Positions 62,434 through 64,000 of a DNA stretch of 64,000 nt are shown piece by piece (position 1 is the stretch's first letter; each line of letters opens with the position of its first letter). The translations under genes and the position numbers were made by a program. The stretch is from Aliidiomarina haloalkalitolerans. Lineage in GTDB: Bacteria > Pseudomonadota > Gammaproteobacteria > Enterobacterales > Alteromonadaceae. The DNA lies in assembly GCF_003987315.1 (NCBI RefSeq), contig NZ_PIPI01000006.1, positions 62,001-126,000 of the forward strand, read 5' to 3'. The notes beneath the pieces were generated by a model. That model was not told where the DNA came from. It saw nothing but the letters and a program-made list of their open reading frames with translations, and did not search any database.

Positions 62434-62695
62434 CGCGCGGGCCTCCTCGTTCTAAGAAGCGGGCAAAGCCGATTGCACCTAAGAATGCAGTTAACGCCGC
62501 CACAATCGCGACATCGATAAAGCTTGAGCGGTCGGTAAAAATTGCATAGGTACCGGTCATCGCTACCGCTACGGTCGCAAGTAACTCGAGCGCAACAACC
62601 CGATCAGGTAATGTCGGACCCAGAATCAAGCGAATGAAAATGAGTACAAACGCGATGCTGAGTAACCCAAAGGTTAGTAAATAAACAATATGCAC
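62426..62695 (-). CDS. mrpF: Mrp-type Na+/H+ antiporter subunit F
   Basis: An 89-residue subunit with three membrane spans and the family features RLILGPTLPDRVVALELL and SFIDVAIVAALTAFLG. It lies 15 bases after mrpE. Confidence 0.93.
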   Translation of the reverse strand: MHIVYLLTFGLLSIAFVLIFIRLILGPTLPDRVVALELLATVAVAMTGTYAIFTDRSSFIDVAIVAALTAFLGAIGFARFLERGGPRDD

Positions 62696-62710
62696 AGGTC
62701 CTCCTTTTGG

Positions 62711-63184
62711 TTAGCGTAAGATCTCTAAGACCCGACGCTCCATATCTTTAAGGCTGTTCCGGAGCTCCTGCTCGTTGTCCAGGAACATGGCATGAATAAA
62801 CAGCACCCGCCGATCATCGGAAACGTCGAGGCTTAATGTGCCCGGCGTCAACGAGATCAGGTTCGCTACCATGGTAATTTCTAAATCGGTTTTGGCTTCC
62901 AGTGGCATGGCAATCACCCCCGGCTTCATGTGCCAAACTGGAGTGATAATGTCGAACGCAACGGTAAGGTTGGCCATTACCAGTTCTTTTAGAAAGAAAA
63001 AGATGAACTTAATCAGGCGCGGAAGCCGCCGTGTATAGCCGCGGATACCAGGTATTTGGCGCTGCATAACACCGAGCACAGCATAACCGACGAGCATGCC
63101 GAAGATCAGGTTTACGCCACCCGCGTCACCGGTTAAAACGACCCAAGTGACGGCAAGTAGCAGGTTCCACATAAAACCGGTCAT
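62711..63184 (-). CDS. mrpE: Mrp-type Na+/H+ antiporter subunit E
   Basis: A 157-residue subunit with two to three N-terminal membrane spans and a cytoplasmic part containing VANLISLTPGTLSLDVSDD and LFIHAMF, typical of MrpE. It overlaps mrpD by 4 bases. Confidence 0.93.
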   Translation of the reverse strand: MTGFMWNLLLAVTWVVLTGDAGGVNLIFGMLVGYAVLGVMQRQIPGIRGYTRRLPRLIKFIFFFLKELVMANLTVAFDIITPVWHMKPGVIAMPLEAKTDLEITMVANLISLTPGTLSLDVSDDRRVLFIHAMFLDNEQELRNSLKDMERRVLEILR

Positions 63185-64000
63185 GAGCCACCTCCTAACA
63201 CTGCATCAATGTAGGCTTGTGGGTTCAGCAGCTGGCGCGCTGAGAACTCAGCAAGGTCATAAATCGGTTGACCGTTAAGGCCGATGTACAAGGTACACAA
63301 GGCCAGCAAGACCACCGGAATATAAAGAATGACCAATGACGATGGTGTTTTACCAGCAGTTAACGCGGTATCGTCTTGGCCCTTCGGCAGTTTCTTCCAG
63401 AAGACTTCAGACCAAATTTTGATCATTGAGTACAGGGTCAGCAAGCCAACGAGGAGCGCAATACCGGTCACCACCCAAGCAGATGCTTCGACACCCGAGC
63501 GAATGATAATAAACTTCGCGAAGAAGCCAGAGAGCGGCGGGATTCCCGCAAGTGATAATGCTGGAATTAAGAACAATATGCTTAAGAACGGCCGCGCTTT
63601 ATAAATACCACCGAGCTTCTTGAGGTCGTAACAACCAAGCAAGCGGTGAGTAATACCACTGATCAAGAACAGGTTCGTCTTCACAATGATGTGGTGCATG
63701 ATGTAGAACACGCCACCAATGATGGCAAGCGGCGTAAATAACGCGAGCCCCAATATCATGTAGCCGATCTGGCTGACAATGTGGAATGACAGGATTCGGC
63801 GGAACTCAAACTGCGCCGCCGCACCGAGAACACCGGTCAGCATGGTTAACGCCGCCATCCACAGTAGCAGCTCGTGGGTAAAGTCTACGTTCTGGTTAAA
63901 AATCAGGGTAAAGACGCGGAATAATGCGTACACCCCAACCTTGGTTAACAGTCCGGCAAATAGAGCGGACACCGCTACCGGTCCGGTGTGGTAAGACGCG
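63181..64000 (-). CDS. mrpD: Mrp-type Na+/H+ antiporter subunit D (partial)
   Basis: The C-terminal 272 residues of a proton-pumping NuoN/MrpD-like subunit; the reading frame is open to the window's end, so the start lies outside. Visible are ASYHTGPVAVSALFAGLLTKVGVYA with the conserved Lys, the FHIVSQIGYMILGLAL segment and IPPLSGFFAKF. Full-length MrpD is about 500 residues. Confidence 0.93.
   Translation of the reverse strand, partial: ASYHTGPVAVSALFAGLLTKVGVYALFRVFTLIFNQNVDFTHELLLWMAALTMLTGVLGAAAQFEFRRILSFHIVSQIGYMILGLALFTPLAIIGGVFYIMHHIIVKTNLFLISGITHRLLGCYDLKKLGGIYKARPFLSILFLIPALSLAGIPPLSGFFAKFIIIRSGVEASAWVVTGIALLVGLLTLYSMIKIWSEVFWKKLPKGQDDTALTAGKTPSSLVILYIPVVLLALCTLYIGLNGQPIYDLAEFSARQLLNPQAYIDAVLGGGS

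Overview
The window looks like chromosome of a marine gammaproteobacterium, most likely of the Alteromonadales/Idiomarinaceae type. This rests on protein similarity recognised by eye and on gene order: rpmH-rnpA-yidD-yidC-mnmE back to back with dnaA-dnaN-recF-gyrB, glyQS, fadBA, trkA-rsmB-fmt-def facing dprA-smg-tsaC-hemF-aroE, polA-engB-yihI, and an Mrp-type Na+/H+ antiporter. No database search was possible, so the genus is an inference. Coding density is high. I see no tRNA, rRNA, CRISPR array or prophage.

Layout. 1-2.3 kb: an SLC1-type symporter and a patatin-like phospholipase. 2.4-7.2 kb: an arsenic block with an ArsC-ArsR fusion, a GAPDH and ArsJ as an overlapping + strand operon, then a DUF2959 lipoprotein and the arsenite permease Acr3 on the - strand. 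7.2-12 kb: mnmE, a periplasmic binding-protein-like gene, yidC, yidD, rnpA, rpmH. 12.3-18.4 kb: dnaA, dnaN, recF, gyrB. 19-25 kb: glyQS, tag, a lipoprotein hydrolase, a GNAT, tusA. 25-28.5 kb: the fatty acid beta-oxidation complex fadBA. 28.7-36.8 kb: slt, trkH, then trkA-rsmB-fmt-def. 37-46.2 kb: dprA, smg, a zinc-finger protein, tsaC, hemF, aroE, a truncated globin, an SLC13 permease and two envelope proteins. 46.3-54.6 kb: elbB, polA, an IS3-family insertion sequence, cytochrome c4, engB and an EamA transporter. 54.6-61.9 kb: a DUF885 lipoprotein, a 930-bp non-coding but structured interval, yihI, a DUF2489 gene, an amidohydrolase, cysE-cysM. 62-64 kb: mrpG, F, E and the end of mrpD, which runs off the window.

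How genes work together. Arsenate can be reduced by the ArsC part of the fusion and exported as arsenite by Acr3, or turned by the GAPDH into 1-arseno-3-phosphoglycerate and exported by ArsJ. TrkAH and Mrp handle K+ and Na+/H+. CysE and CysM form the last two steps of cysteine synthesis. Replication initiation (DnaA, DnaN, RecF, GyrB) sits beside ribosome and membrane-protein biogenesis (L34, RNase P protein, YidD, YidC), as in many bacteria.

Most interesting non-coding signals: (i) three near-identical 16-bp parS-like sites, two inside recF and one intergenic at 24.7 kb; (ii) a hairpin-rich interval at about 56.6-57.3 kb with a promoter-like start and a strong terminator, a candidate long non-coding RNA; (iii) an IS3-family element that has split the Rho-independent terminator of the cytochrome c4 gene; (iv) a three-hairpin small-RNA candidate just after polA, where other gammaproteobacteria carry Spot 42; (v) aroE and a globin gene whose start codons overlap head to head on one CATG.
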